Of a DNA stretch of 64,000 nucleotides, positions 1-8,916 are shown one piece after another (within the stretch, counting starts at the first letter, position 1; each line of letters begins with the position of its first letter). Source of the DNA: an uncultured Aquimarina sp. GTDB lineage: Bacteria; Bacteroidota; Bacteroidia; Flavobacteriales; Flavobacteriaceae. Location of the stretch: NCBI GenBank assembly GCA_947496355.1, contig CANMCO010000003.1, positions 62,001-126,000 of the forward strand, read 5' to 3'. The translations under genes and the position numbers were made by a program. Below the pieces are notes generated by a model. The model saw nothing but the letters and a program-made list of their open reading frames with translations, searched no databases and was not told the origin of the DNA.

Positions 1-456
1 TTAACCAATAATAACGAAGGGAAATATCTTAATTCGAAAAAAGGGCAGCAAGATATGGCTAAATCTATTATCACATCCATTGTTGATTATAAGGAAAGCC
101 TTGATGCTATTTATTTTGTCCCCGAAATCGAAACTCCGCCAGTTGGTAATGTTACTGCCAAAATTGAAGGGGATCAAGTATATGAAGGTATTACTTTTAA
201 AGTCCAGATCGCGGCCGGATCTACTGATATAGCTCTTGAATCATTTAACTTTAACGGTTTGGATCAGTTATCTAAAGTCAATACGGGAGATATCTTTAAA
301 TATTACTTTGGTAGCACTCCTAATTATACATTGATTCAAGAATTAAAAGATCTTGCAGTAGAAAAAGGGTTTGATTCTAGTTTTATCGTAGCTTTTCGTG
401 ATAATCAATCAATTCCGTTAGCAGAAGCTTTAAAAGCTAACATATCTTCTAATTAA
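1..456 (+). CDS. N-acetylmuramoyl-L-alanine amidase, C-terminal part (5' end outside window)
   Basis: The reading frame is open from base 1, so this is the 3' part (151 codons) of a gene that starts before the window; the first in-window Met (base 55) is probably internal. The opening residues, KYLNSKKGQQDMAKSII, match the end of an Amidase_3 (AmiC-type) zinc amidase domain. That enzyme cuts the amide bond between N-acetylmuramic acid and L-Ala in the periplasm. The remaining 110 or so residues form a C-terminal extension, possibly a SPOR-like or substrate-binding module; I see no clear motif. The catalytic Zn ligands lie upstream and cannot be checked. In flavobacteria an amidase of this type often sits just upstream of an MCE/MlaD gene, as here. 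The family call is fairly safe; the role of the extension is not. Confidence 0.72.
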   Translation, partial: LTNNNEGKYLNSKKGQQDMAKSIITSIVDYKESLDAIYFVPEIETPPVGNVTAKIEGDQVYEGITFKVQIAAGSTDIALESFNFNGLDQLSKVNTGDIFKYYFGSTPNYTLIQELKDLAVEKGFDSSFIVAFRDNQSIPLAEALKANISSN

Positions 457-513
457 TCTTAATAAATACTGATAATTCATCAAAGAATAATCTATAGAAA
501 TGTTTTTTTATTC

Positions 514-521
514 TAAATTTG
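514..521 (+). promoter_or_regulatory. -7 promoter element for the MlaD-like gene
   Basis: TAAATTTG matches the Bacteroidota TAnnTTTG element and lies 21 bp before the TTG start at 543. No TTG is seen at the ideal -33 distance, so the assignment rests on the -7 element alone. Confidence 0.45.
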
Positions 522-542
522 CGTCTTAAAACTTAATCTATT

Positions 543-1493
543 TTGAAATTTACTCGGGAGGTTAAAACAGGAATACTAGCAATTAGTGCTATTGCACTTT
601 TGATTTTTGGATATAGTTTTTTGAAGGGAAAAAATCTCCTCGAAAATGATAGAACACTATATGCAGTATATGATAATGTTGAAGGATTAATGCCTTCATC
701 TCCTGTAACAATTAATGGTTTAGTGGTAGGACAAGTGGTTTCTATCAATTTTGCAGATAACAAGGGTAATCTTGTGGTAGAATTTAATGTAAATAATGAT
801 TTCTCTTTTTCAAAAAACAGTGAAGCAAAGGTTTATGGCGGGGGGTTGATAGGAGGAAAATCTCTAGCAATTATGCCAATATATGAGCAAGGGCTAGAAG
901 CAAAAAGCGGAGATACTTTACCTGGTAGAGTCGAAGCAGGTTTGTTAGAACTGGTTAATGATAAGCTTACACCTTTACAAGCAAAACTTGAAGCAGCAAT
1001 AACCGATGCAGATACACTATTAACCTCGGTTAACGGTATTCTTAATGTTGATAATAAAAACAACCTTAATTCCATTTTTAAGGATTTAAGTGTCACAATA
1101 AAGAATTTTAAGGGAGCTTCGGGGTCTTTAAATCAGATGTTGTCTGGTAACAAGGATAAGTTGAATAATACAATAACTAATCTAGATAAAATGTCTTTAA
1201 ACCTAAGTAAGGTTTCAGACTCTCTAGCTCAGATGAATGTGGCCAAATTAGGTGAAAAACTAGAAACGGTTCTTGCAAGTTTTGATAAAATTTCTAAGGA
1301 TTTAAATGCAGGTAAAGGTAGTGCCGGAAAATTACTTAAAGATGATAAGTTATACGATAATTTAGAAAAAACTAGTAAAGAGCTAGAACTTCTACTTCAG
1401 GATTTGAGATTAAATCCAACACGATATATAAATGTATCTGTTTTTGGGAAAAAGAATAAACCGTATCAAAAACCAACAGACTCAATAAACTAA
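543..1493 (+). CDS. MCE/MlaD-family lipid-transport substrate-binding protein
   Basis: 316 aa. One N-terminal membrane anchor (about residues 9-26) is followed by an MCE/MlaD domain (about 36-115, with the typical VYDNVEGLMPSSPVTINGL stretch and GLIGGKSLAI), then a long alpha-helical tail to residue 300. This is the architecture of a protein anchored in the inner membrane that reaches into the periplasm and carries lipids between membranes for an ABC (MlaEF-type) transporter. No mlaE or mlaF is in the window, so the partner must be elsewhere. The start is TTG: no ATG fits, and a -7 element lies just upstream. The next gene starts 6 bp downstream, which suggests co-transcription with the Fe-S gene. 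Confidence 0.85.
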   Translation: MKFTREVKTGILAISAIALLIFGYSFLKGKNLLENDRTLYAVYDNVEGLMPSSPVTINGLVVGQVVSINFADNKGNLVVEFNVNNDFSFSKNSEAKVYGGGLIGGKSLAIMPIYEQGLEAKSGDTLPGRVEAGLLELVNDKLTPLQAKLEAAITDADTLLTSVNGILNVDNKNNLNSIFKDLSVTIKNFKGASGSLNQMLSGNKDKLNNTITNLDKMSLNLSKVSDSLAQMNVAKLGEKLETVLASFDKISKDLNAGKGSAGKLLKDDKLYDNLEKTSKELELLLQDLRLNPTRYINVSVFGKKNKPYQKPTDSIN

Positions 1494-1499
1494 AAGAAT

Positions 1500-2825
1500 A
1501 TGCAATATATACCTAATATCTTATTTGTAATCGTCTTAGTGGCGGGGATTGGATATTTTACAAAGAATATCCGTAAAGTCATTCGTAATATTCGACTAGG
1601 TAAAGATGTTGACCGATCTGATAATAAAGGAGAAAGGTTTAAGAATATGGCTATGATTGCCATGGGACAGTCAAAAATGATTAGAAGACCAATTGCTGGG
1701 ATATTACATATTGTAGTGTATTTAGGTTTTATAATTATAAATATTGAAGTTCTAGAAATTATTATCGATGGCATTTTTGGCACGCATAGAATATTTGCAT
1801 TTTTAGGAGGTTTTTATGACTTTTTAATAGCTTCTTTCGAAATTTTAGCACTTCTGGTATTTGTAGGTGTTGTTTTATTCTGGACACGTCGTAATGTGAT
1901 CAAATTAAAACGATTCTGGAATCCAGAAATGAAAGGTTGGCCTAAAAATGATGGAAACTTGATTCTTTATTTTGAAATGGTGCTAATGGCCTTATTTTTG
2001 GTTATGAACGCTGCGGACTTGCAATTACAGGAGCTAGGAGCGGATCATTACATTAAAGCAGGGTCATATCCCGTAAGCCAGTTTATATCTCCACTTTTTG
2101 ACGGTATGTCAGAAGGAAGTTTGTTTCTTATAGAAAGAGGGGCATGGTGGTTACATATCTTAGGAATATTGGTGTTTTTGAACTACTTATATTTTTCAAA
2201 ACATTTACATATTTTATTAGCATTCCCAAATACATACTACGGAGATTTGAAGCCCCAAGGGCAACTTGATAATTTAGAAGCTGTTACAAATGAGGTGATG
2301 TTAATGATGGATCCAAGTGCAGATCCCTTTGCTGCTCCAGCAGATGATCAACAGGAAGGAGAGCCAGAAAAATTTGGAGCTTCAGATGTTATGGATCTTA
2401 ATTGGGCTCAATTGCTTAATGCGTATACATGTACTGAATGTGGTCGTTGTACAAGCGAGTGCCCTGCAAACCAAACAGGAAAGAAGTTGTCGCCACGAAA
2501 AATTATGATGGATACTAGAGATCGTCTAAAAGAAGTGGGAGATAATATTGATAAGAATGGTAGTTTTGTAGACGATGGTAAACAATTATTAAATGACTAT
2601 ATCACCCCAGAAGAATTATGGGCATGTACTAGTTGTAATGCTTGTGTAGAGGCTTGTCCGGTGAGTATTAGCCCTCTATCTATTATAATCGACATGAGAC
2701 GCTATCTTGTAATGGAAGAAAGTGCTGCCCCTACAGATTTAAATAATATGATGTCAAACATAGAAAACAATGGAGCTCCGTGGCCATTTAACCAAATGGA
2801 CAGATTAAACTGGAGTAACGAATAA
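1500..2825 (+). CDS. Membrane-bound 4Fe-4S dicluster oxidoreductase subunit (HdrD/NarI-like)
   Basis: 441 aa. Five probable membrane helices (about 5-21, 68-88, 107-128, 155-173, 215-233) with His70, His219 and His237 placed where a NarI/HdrE-like subunit could hold heme b. A cytoplasmic domain follows with two ferredoxin-type motifs: C311-x2-C314-x2-C317-x3-C321-P and C376-x2-C379-x2-C382-x3-C386-P. It resembles a fusion of a heterodisulfide-reductase cytochrome-like subunit with the N-terminal half of HdrD. The CCG-domain protein at 3384-4175 supplies the matching C-terminal half, so the two probably form one electron-transfer complex. The natural electron donor and acceptor are unknown. 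Start is ATG. Confidence 0.8.
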   Translation: MQYIPNILFVIVLVAGIGYFTKNIRKVIRNIRLGKDVDRSDNKGERFKNMAMIAMGQSKMIRRPIAGILHIVVYLGFIIINIEVLEIIIDGIFGTHRIFAFLGGFYDFLIASFEILALLVFVGVVLFWTRRNVIKLKRFWNPEMKGWPKNDGNLILYFEMVLMALFLVMNAADLQLQELGADHYIKAGSYPVSQFISPLFDGMSEGSLFLIERGAWWLHILGILVFLNYLYFSKHLHILLAFPNTYYGDLKPQGQLDNLEAVTNEVMLMMDPSADPFAAPADDQQEGEPEKFGASDVMDLNWAQLLNAYTCTECGRCTSECPANQTGKKLSPRKIMMDTRDRLKEVGDNIDKNGSFVDDGKQLLNDYITPEELWACTSCNACVEACPVSISPLSIIIDMRRYLVMEESAAPTDLNNMMSNIENNGAPWPFNQMDRLNWSNE

Positions 2826-2879
2826 ATCTAGACCAAATTATTAACCACTAAAACCATAAATTAAGAGAAATTAGAAGTT

Positions 2880-3326
2880 ATGAAGAAGGAAGAAGTAGAA
2901 AAATTATTGCATGACAAAGTAGAAGCAGGAGAACATATTAGTCCTGTATTACCCGAAGGTATTAAAAACTATCTTATTGACATAGATGGTACCATTACCG
3001 AAGATGTACCAAATGAAGAGCCAGAGCGAATGGTCACTTGTGATCCATTTCCTGATGCGTTGGTTACATTAAATAAATGGTTTGATGAAGGACATATTAT
3101 ATGTTTCTTTACCTCAAGAACTGAAGATCATAGAGCGGTTACTGAGACATGGTTAAAAAAACATGGCTTTAAATACCATAGTTTATTGATGGGTAAGCCT
3201 AGAGGAGGAAACTACCACTGGATTGATAATCACTTGGTAAAAGCAACAAGATATACCGGTAAATTTACCGAATTAGTAGAAAGAGTCGTGACTATCGAAG
3301 TTTTTGATGACGGTAAACACGATTAA
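2880..3326 (+). CDS. Small HAD-superfamily phosphatase (5'-nucleotidase-like)
   Basis: 148 aa. HAD motif I is NYLIDIDGTIT (nucleophile Asp34, acid/base Asp36), motif II is FFTSRT, and a Lys (MGKPRGGNYH) plus WIDNH supply motifs III/IV. There is a short cap and no signal peptide, so it is cytoplasmic. Relatives are often labelled phosphoheptose isomerase or NT5C-type 5'-nucleotidase; the HAD motifs rule out the isomerase label. Substrate unknown. It sits between the two Fe-S genes (54 bp after one, 57 bp before the other), which suggests shared transcription; whether it is functionally linked to the Fe-S complex is open. Confidence 0.75.
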   Translation: MKKEEVEKLLHDKVEAGEHISPVLPEGIKNYLIDIDGTITEDVPNEEPERMVTCDPFPDALVTLNKWFDEGHIICFFTSRTEDHRAVTETWLKKHGFKYHSLLMGKPRGGNYHWIDNHLVKATRYTGKFTELVERVVTIEVFDDGKHD

Positions 3327-3383
3327 TTAAAGGCGATCAATTGATGCCTTAAATTGTATATAAAGAAATATAAAGTATTACGT

Positions 3384-4175
3384 ATGAGCGAAACTGTAAA
3401 GGTGCCAACAATGGCAGAGTATATGGCTGAAGGTAAGAAACCTGAAGTTTTATTTTGGGTAGGTTGTGCTGGTAGTTTTGATGATAGAGCAAAGAAAATT
3501 ACAAAAGCATTTGTAAAATTACTTCATAGTGCAAATGTTGACTTTGCTGTATTGGGTGCAGAGGAAAGCTGTACAGGTGATCCGGCTAAGAGATCCGGTA
3601 ATGAGTTTTTATTTCAGATGCAGGCAGTGACCAATATAGAGGTGATGAATGCATACGAGATTAAAAAAGTAGTTACAGCATGTCCGCATTGTTTTAATAC
3701 TTTAAAAAATGAATATCCTGCATTAGGAGGTGATTATGAAGTAATGCATCATACACAGTTTCTGAAATCTCTTCTAGATGAAGGTAGGTTAACCGTAGAA
3801 GGAGGTAAATTTAAAGGAAAACGGATTACTTTTCATGACCCTTGCTATCTTGGTAGAGCTAATAATGTTTATGAAGCACCTAGAGATTTACTGAAAAAAT
3901 TAGAGGTTGAGCTTATAGAAATGAAACGTTGTAAGCGTAATGGATTGTGTTGCGGAGCTGGAGGCGCTCAAATGTTTAAGGAGCCAGAACCGGGCAATAA
4001 AGATGTTAATATTGAAAGAACAGAAGATGCTCTAGAAACCAAGCCTGATATTATTGCAGCAGGATGCCCGTTTTGTAATACTATGATGACAGATGGAGTG
4101 AAAAATAAAGAAAAAGAAGATAGTATAGAGGTGTTGGATGTTGCAGAGCTTATAGCAAACGCTCAGGATTTGTAG
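3384..4175 (+). CDS. CCG-domain (Fe-S)-binding protein, HdrD/LutA/GlpC-like
   Basis: 263 aa from ATG 3384; an upstream TTG at 3354 would add ten residues with no family support. Two cysteine-rich CCG-type segments are visible: FWVGCAGSF and ACPHC in the first half, and HDPCYLGR, LCCGAGG and AGCPFCN in the second. These bind a non-cubane 4Fe-4S cluster in heterodisulfide reductase subunits and in lactate/glycerol oxidase subunits (LutA, GlpC). It has no membrane helices and should dock on the membrane Fe-S subunit at 1500-2825. A terminator follows at 4205-4238, closing a unit that probably begins with the MlaD gene. Confidence 0.85.
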   Translation: MSETVKVPTMAEYMAEGKKPEVLFWVGCAGSFDDRAKKITKAFVKLLHSANVDFAVLGAEESCTGDPAKRSGNEFLFQMQAVTNIEVMNAYEIKKVVTACPHCFNTLKNEYPALGGDYEVMHHTQFLKSLLDEGRLTVEGGKFKGKRITFHDPCYLGRANNVYEAPRDLLKKLEVELIEMKRCKRNGLCCGAGGAQMFKEPEPGNKDVNIERTEDALETKPDIIAAGCPFCNTMMTDGVKNKEKEDSIEVLDVAELIANAQDL

Positions 4176-4204
4176 AATTTTTCTTATAATAATACAATTT
4201 AGTT

Positions 4205-4238
4205 AGAGTTAATATGTTGTTCATATTAACTCTTTTTT
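4205..4238 (+). terminator. Intrinsic terminator after the Fe-S operon
   Basis: A perfect 12-bp stem (AGAGTTAATATG, loop TTGTT, CATATTAACTCT) runs straight into six T residues. It closes the transcript of the Fe-S genes. Confidence 0.9.
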
Positions 4239-4295
4239 ATAACAGTATATAGTAATAGTTTTTGTTAATTTAGTAAAAAGTAAAAAAAGTAGCTA

Positions 4296-4781
4296 ATGTT
4301 GGTAGATTTTAATGACCTTCCGGAAGCATCTAGAGTTTGGATTTATCAAGCTAATAGGTCATTTTCTTTGGATGAATTAGAGGAGATTAAGCAAAAGTTG
4401 GATGAATTTATAACGCAATGGACAGCGCATGGAGCTGATTTAAAAGCAGGTTATGAAATTAAATACAAAAGATTTATAACTATTGGTTTAGATCAAGGTC
4501 TTAATGCAGCATCTGGTTGTTCAATTGATGCTTCAGTACATTTTATTCAGGGATTAGAACAAGCATACAATGTGGATTTAATGGATAAAATGAATGTTTC
4601 TTTTAAGCAAGGCGAGTTTGTAGCTTATAAAACACTTGCAGATTTTAAGAAAATGGCAAAGAATAGATCAGTATCCCCAAATACTATCGTTTTCAATAAC
4701 CTAGTGACAAATATTGCCGAATATCGAACAAATTGGGAAGTACCTGCAATGGATAGCTGGCATAATCGTTTTTTAAATTAA
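4296..4781 (+). CDS. Conserved flavobacterial protein, often mislabelled ABC transporter ATPase
   Basis: 161 aa, cytoplasmic, no signal peptide or membrane helix. The sequence (SRVWIYQANRSF near the start, GLNAASGCSIDASVHFIQGLE in the middle) matches a conserved Bacteroidota family that databases often name ABC transporter ATPase. I see no Walker A, Walker B or LSGGQ signature, so that name is not supported. Function unknown. The following GTG-started hydrolase begins only 7 bp after its stop, so the two are probably co-transcribed. No clear -7 element is seen upstream. Confidence 0.75.
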   Translation: MLVDFNDLPEASRVWIYQANRSFSLDELEEIKQKLDEFITQWTAHGADLKAGYEIKYKRFITIGLDQGLNAASGCSIDASVHFIQGLEQAYNVDLMDKMNVSFKQGEFVAYKTLADFKKMAKNRSVSPNTIVFNNLVTNIAEYRTNWEVPAMDSWHNRFLN

Positions 4782-4788
4782 GTTTTTT

Positions 4789-7713
4789 GTGTGGCATATA
4801 ATTAAAAAGTATATTTCTTTTATAATTTTTTTTACAACTTTTGGTCTTTACGCTCAACATGCAAATCCTTTAATTGTTGATGATAATGAAGCTCAAAAAC
4901 GTTGGGTTGATAGCATTTATAATTCAATGACATTGAAAGAAAAGGTAGGTCAGTTATTTATGGTTGACGTATTTTCTTCAAAACCTAAAAGAGACACCGA
5001 TAAAATAAAACAACTTATAGAAGAGTATCATATTGGCGGTGTTATTTTTTCTAAAGGAGGTCCTAATAGACAAGCAAAGCTTACAAACGAATATCAATCA
5101 TTATCAAAAGTTCCTTTACTAATTGCTATGGATGCAGAGTGGGGATTAGCAATGCGTTTGGATTCTACCCAGGCTTTTCCTTGGAATATGACCTTAGGTG
5201 CAATTCAAAATGATACATTAGTTGAAGAAACAGGAAGGCAAATAGCACGTCATTGTAAACGATTAGGAGTTCATATTAATTTTGCTCCCGTTGTTGATAT
5301 TAATACGAATCCAAAAAATCCAATAATAGGGAATCGTTCTTTTGGAGAAGATAAAGATTTAGTGACGCAAAAATCTTTAGCCTTTATGAAAGGAATGCAG
5401 AAAGAAGGTATTATGGCTAGTGCAAAGCACTTTCCTGGTCATGGTGATACCGATAGTGATTCTCATAAAACACTTCCCACAATAAATTTTGATGCTAAGC
5501 GCATCGATAGTATAGAATTATATCCATATCGTAAACTTATTAATGAAGGGTTATCTAGTGTTATGGTAGCTCATCTTAATATTCCTAGTCTTGAGTCTAG
5601 ATCAGGTTATCCTTCTTCAATTTCTAAAAATGTAGTGACCACATTATTAAAAGATAGTTTAAAATTTAATGGTCTGATTTTTACTGATGCTTTAAATATG
5701 AAGGGAGCATCAGATTTTAAAGCCCCTGGTGATATAGATTTGGCGGCATTTTTGGCGGGAAATGATGTGTTATTGATCTCAGAAGATGTTCCGCTTGCTT
5801 CACAAAAAATTGTATCTGCTTACTATTCAAAAATAATTACAGAAGAACGTTTAGCACATTCAGTTAGAAAAATTCTTCTTGCTAAATATAAAGTAGGACT
5901 CAATAAGTATAAGCCGGTTGATATGTCCTATCTGCATGAGGAGCTTAATAGTGTTAAGAACGAGGTGTTGCACCACAATCTGGTTGAGAATTCTTTAACC
6001 ATAATTAAAAACGATAGAGCTACCTTACCTGTTAAGAATCTTGACCTTAAAAAAGTAGCCTATGTTTCTATGGGTGATGATTCTGGAGAACCATTTTACA
6101 ATGAGCTCAGAAAGTATACACAAGTAGATTGGGTAAAAGCGAATCAATTAAGTGAGATGATTGAGCAATTACGTAATTATAATTATGTAATCGTTGGTTT
6201 TCATAAGTCTAACGCTTCACCATGGGCGGCTTATAAATTTACTGATAAAGAATTGGTATGGTTATATGAGATAGCAAGACTTAATACTACTGTGCTTAAT
6301 ATTTTTGCAAGGCCTTATGCGATGCTAGATATGTTAACTACGACTAATTTTGAAGGAATCGTATTAGGATATCAAAATAGTAAGGTTGTTCAAGAGAAAA
6401 CTGCTCAATTGCTTTTTGGAGCTATAGAGGCCAAAGGAAAATTACCAGTAAGTCTTGGAGATGAGTTTCCTGTAGGAACTGGCTTAGAAACGAGACCTTT
6501 GAAAAGATTGTCTTATGGCTTACCCGAGAGCGTAGGAATGAATTCCTACAGGCTCAATAGGATCGATTCAATAATTGATCGTACACTAAGGGAACGAATG
6601 ACTCCCGGTCTACAATTGATTGTTGCTAGAAAAGGCAAGGTGATTTTTAATAAAAATTATGGGTATCATACCTATAATAAGTTGCGAAAAGTGAAGGGAT
6701 CTGATATATATGACCTTGCATCACTAACTAAAATATTGGCAACATTGCCACTTATCGTAGAACAGAAGGACAAAGGGATAATTTCTTTAGATACCAGAGT
6801 AGGAGAGATGTTGCCTTCATTTAAAGGTTCAAATAAGGAGGATATCACATTGCGATCCATGTTGTCTCACTATGCAAAGTTAAGAGCGTGGATTCCATTT
6901 TACTTAAAGACACTGGACACCGTTACTCAACGACCTGATAAAAAGTATTACAGGAATAAATTTTCTGACGATTTTAATATAGAGGTTACAAATAACCTGT
7001 ATTTACGTAGCGATATGAAAGATTCGTTGCTTTTAAGGATTAAAGATAGCGAATTGCGTAAAAGATTACGATATAAATATAGTGACTTACCATATTATCT
7101 TTTAAAAACATACCTAGAAGGGTATTACGATAATACATTAAACGCGCTTACTCAGCAACATTTTTATAAGCCTCTAGGCGCTAGTAATACATCGTATTTA
7201 CCGCTTTCGAGATTCAAGAAAAAAAGAATAGTGCCTACAGAAAATGATAATGCTTTTAGGAAAGAGATTATTCATGGGTATGTTCATGATCAAGGAGCGG
7301 CAATGTTTGGAGGCATAGGAGGTCATGCGGGGTTATTTGCTAATGCTAATGACGTTGCAAAGATTATGCAGATGTATCTTAATGGTGGTTATTACGGCGG
7401 GAAACAATATTTTAAAAAACAAACCTTAGAAGAGTTTAATACTTGCTATTATTGTCATAAGGACGTGCGTAGGGGGGTAGGTTTTGATAAACCGCAATTA
7501 GGAGATATTGGCCCGACTTGTGGATGTATATCAATGACGAGTTTTGGACATAGTGGGTTTACTGGTACATTTACATGGGCCGACCCTGAAGAGGAAATGG
7601 TATATGTGTTTTTAAGTAATCGTACGTTTCCAGATTCTGCAAATCGAAAATTGATTTCTAATGATATTCGGTCAGAGATACAAAGAGTAATCTATGAAGC
7701 TATAGATTATTAG
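4789..7713 (+). CDS. GH3 beta-N-acetylglucosaminidase fused to a class C beta-lactamase-like serine hydrolase
   Basis: 974 aa. Signal peptide 1-22 (cut near YAQ), GH3 domain about 35-375, GH3 C-terminal domain about 390-560, then a class C serine hydrolase domain about 595-974. The GH3 part has the NagZ signature KHFPGHGDTDSDSH (213-226; His226 as acid/base) and FTDALNM (nucleophile Asp300), which points to cleavage of GlcNAc-type bonds in peptidoglycan or chitin fragments. The hydrolase part has S645-L-T-K648 and HSGFTG; the second motif reads YSD, not YxN. The start is GTG; the hydrophobic stretch begins within a few residues, so this start gives a sensible signal peptide. The two domains may process sugar and peptide parts of the same muropeptide, but this is inference. 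Confidence 0.88.
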   Translation: MWHIIKKYISFIIFFTTFGLYAQHANPLIVDDNEAQKRWVDSIYNSMTLKEKVGQLFMVDVFSSKPKRDTDKIKQLIEEYHIGGVIFSKGGPNRQAKLTNEYQSLSKVPLLIAMDAEWGLAMRLDSTQAFPWNMTLGAIQNDTLVEETGRQIARHCKRLGVHINFAPVVDINTNPKNPIIGNRSFGEDKDLVTQKSLAFMKGMQKEGIMASAKHFPGHGDTDSDSHKTLPTINFDAKRIDSIELYPYRKLINEGLSSVMVAHLNIPSLESRSGYPSSISKNVVTTLLKDSLKFNGLIFTDALNMKGASDFKAPGDIDLAAFLAGNDVLLISEDVPLASQKIVSAYYSKIITEERLAHSVRKILLAKYKVGLNKYKPVDMSYLHEELNSVKNEVLHHNLVENSLTIIKNDRATLPVKNLDLKKVAYVSMGDDSGEPFYNELRKYTQVDWVKANQLSEMIEQLRNYNYVIVGFHKSNASPWAAYKFTDKELVWLYEIARLNTTVLNIFARPYAMLDMLTTTNFEGIVLGYQNSKVVQEKTAQLLFGAIEAKGKLPVSLGDEFPVGTGLETRPLKRLSYGLPESVGMNSYRLNRIDSIIDRTLRERMTPGLQLIVARKGKVIFNKNYGYHTYNKLRKVKGSDIYDLASLTKILATLPLIVEQKDKGIISLDTRVGEMLPSFKGSNKEDITLRSMLSHYAKLRAWIPFYLKTLDTVTQRPDKKYYRNKFSDDFNIEVTNNLYLRSDMKDSLLLRIKDSELRKRLRYKYSDLPYYLLKTYLEGYYDNTLNALTQQHFYKPLGASNTSYLPLSRFKKKRIVPTENDNAFRKEIIHGYVHDQGAAMFGGIGGHAGLFANANDVAKIMQMYLNGGYYGGKQYFKKQTLEEFNTCYYCHKDVRRGVGFDKPQLGDIGPTCGCISMTSFGHSGFTGTFTWADPEEEMVYVFLSNRTFPDSANRKLISNDIRSEIQRVIYEAIDY

Positions 7714-7754
7714 TACAAAATAATAATTATCAAAATTCTTTAAAATTTAGTAAA

Positions 7755-8657
7755 ATGAAAGTTAAGGTTTCGAAAGATGGACCAGTATTTTCCCGCATAG
7801 TAGCGGGATGCATGAATTGGGGAGAATGGGGAGCAAATTTATCTGTAAATCAAGCGCGAAAGCTCATAGAAGATTGTGTTAGCATTGACGTAACTACTTT
7901 TGATCATGCAGATATCTATGGCCATTATACTACAGAGGAATTATTTGGAGAGGCAATAAAAAATAATCTTGCACTTAGAGAGAAAATTCAACTTATTACC
8001 AAATGCGGGATAAAGTTGACTACACCTAATCGTCCTGATAATAAAATCAAGTCATATGATACTAGTGCAGATTATATTATTAGCTCTGTAGAACAATCAT
8101 TACAAAATTTACATACAGATTATATAGATCTTCTTCTTATTCATCGCCCGAGCCCGCTTATGAACCCTGAAGAAATAGCAAATGCATTTTCAAAATTAAA
8201 AGATCAAGGTAAAGTGTTACATTTTGGAGTTTCTAATTTTACGTCATCGCAATTTGAAATGTTAAACACTTTTGTCCCTCTGGTAACTAATCAAATTGAA
8301 ATTTCACCTTTACATGTTGACCCATTTGTTAATGGTGTTTTAGATCAATGTATAGCTAATAGTATTATGCCTATGGGGTATTCTACCTTGGCAGGGGGCA
8401 GGTTTTTTGCAAAAGAGCCGGAAGATAGAGTGGTGCGAATTAACAAAGTTGTTGATCAATTAGCTAAAAAATATAGTGTACAACCTGATCAAGTACTTAC
8501 TTCATGGATATTAAAACATCCCTCTGGAATTTTACCTATAATTGGCTCAACAAAAATTAATCGAATTAAAAATGCTGTACAAGCTGAAGAGTTTCAAATT
8601 ACTGAAGAGGAGTGGTTCATGTTATGGGAAGCCTCTTTGGGAGAAGAAGTAGCCTAG
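7755..8657 (+). CDS. Aldo/keto reductase (YdhF-like)
   Basis: 300 aa, cytoplasmic NADPH-dependent oxidoreductase with a TIM-barrel fold. The catalytic set is visible: Asp and Tyr in DHADIYGHY, Lys in ITKCGIK, His in LLLIHRP. The C-terminal IIGSTKINRI is the cofactor phosphate-binding segment. It is close to the E. coli YdhF subgroup, whose physiological carbonyl substrate is unknown. It lies 41 bp after the GH3 gene on the same strand, without a visible terminator or promoter between, so it may be the last gene of that unit. Confidence 0.88.
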   Translation: MKVKVSKDGPVFSRIVAGCMNWGEWGANLSVNQARKLIEDCVSIDVTTFDHADIYGHYTTEELFGEAIKNNLALREKIQLITKCGIKLTTPNRPDNKIKSYDTSADYIISSVEQSLQNLHTDYIDLLLIHRPSPLMNPEEIANAFSKLKDQGKVLHFGVSNFTSSQFEMLNTFVPLVTNQIEISPLHVDPFVNGVLDQCIANSIMPMGYSTLAGGRFFAKEPEDRVVRINKVVDQLAKKYSVQPDQVLTSWILKHPSGILPIIGSTKINRIKNAVQAEEFQITEEEWFMLWEASLGEEVA

Positions 8658-8916
8658 AGGAATAAATAGTAATAATATGAATCAAAAGGCAATGCTTATT
8701 CGCAGTATAATTGGATAGCTTTAACGTTATATTATTGTGGTTTTTCAATATTACTGTAATGTTAAAATACTTGTAAATTGCATTGCGCGGCTGTTTTTTA
8801 CTTATATTTAACGGTACAGACTCTTAACGTAGAAACAATTTTCTATTTATTGTTAAACCGTAAACCAAATAAACCTCACACAAAATCATACCCTAACCTC
8901 AATTTCCCCCTTACTT
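8658..8916. other. Intergenic region, 259 bp
   Basis: No ORF, no strong terminator. There are imperfect inverted segments around 8716-8764 (TAACGTTA... and ...GTAATGTTA) and a TATATTTA near 8802-8810 that only approaches TAnnTTTG. The last 60 bp before the next ATG are rich in A and C. I cannot assign a role. Confidence 0.4.

Noticed and set aside
2880..3326. Phosphoheptose isomerase label for the 148-aa protein
   Set aside because: HAD motifs I and II are clear, and no sugar-isomerase (SIS) motif is present.
4296..4781. ABC transporter ATPase label for the 161-aa protein
   Set aside because: No Walker or signature motif is visible; the name is a database carry-over.
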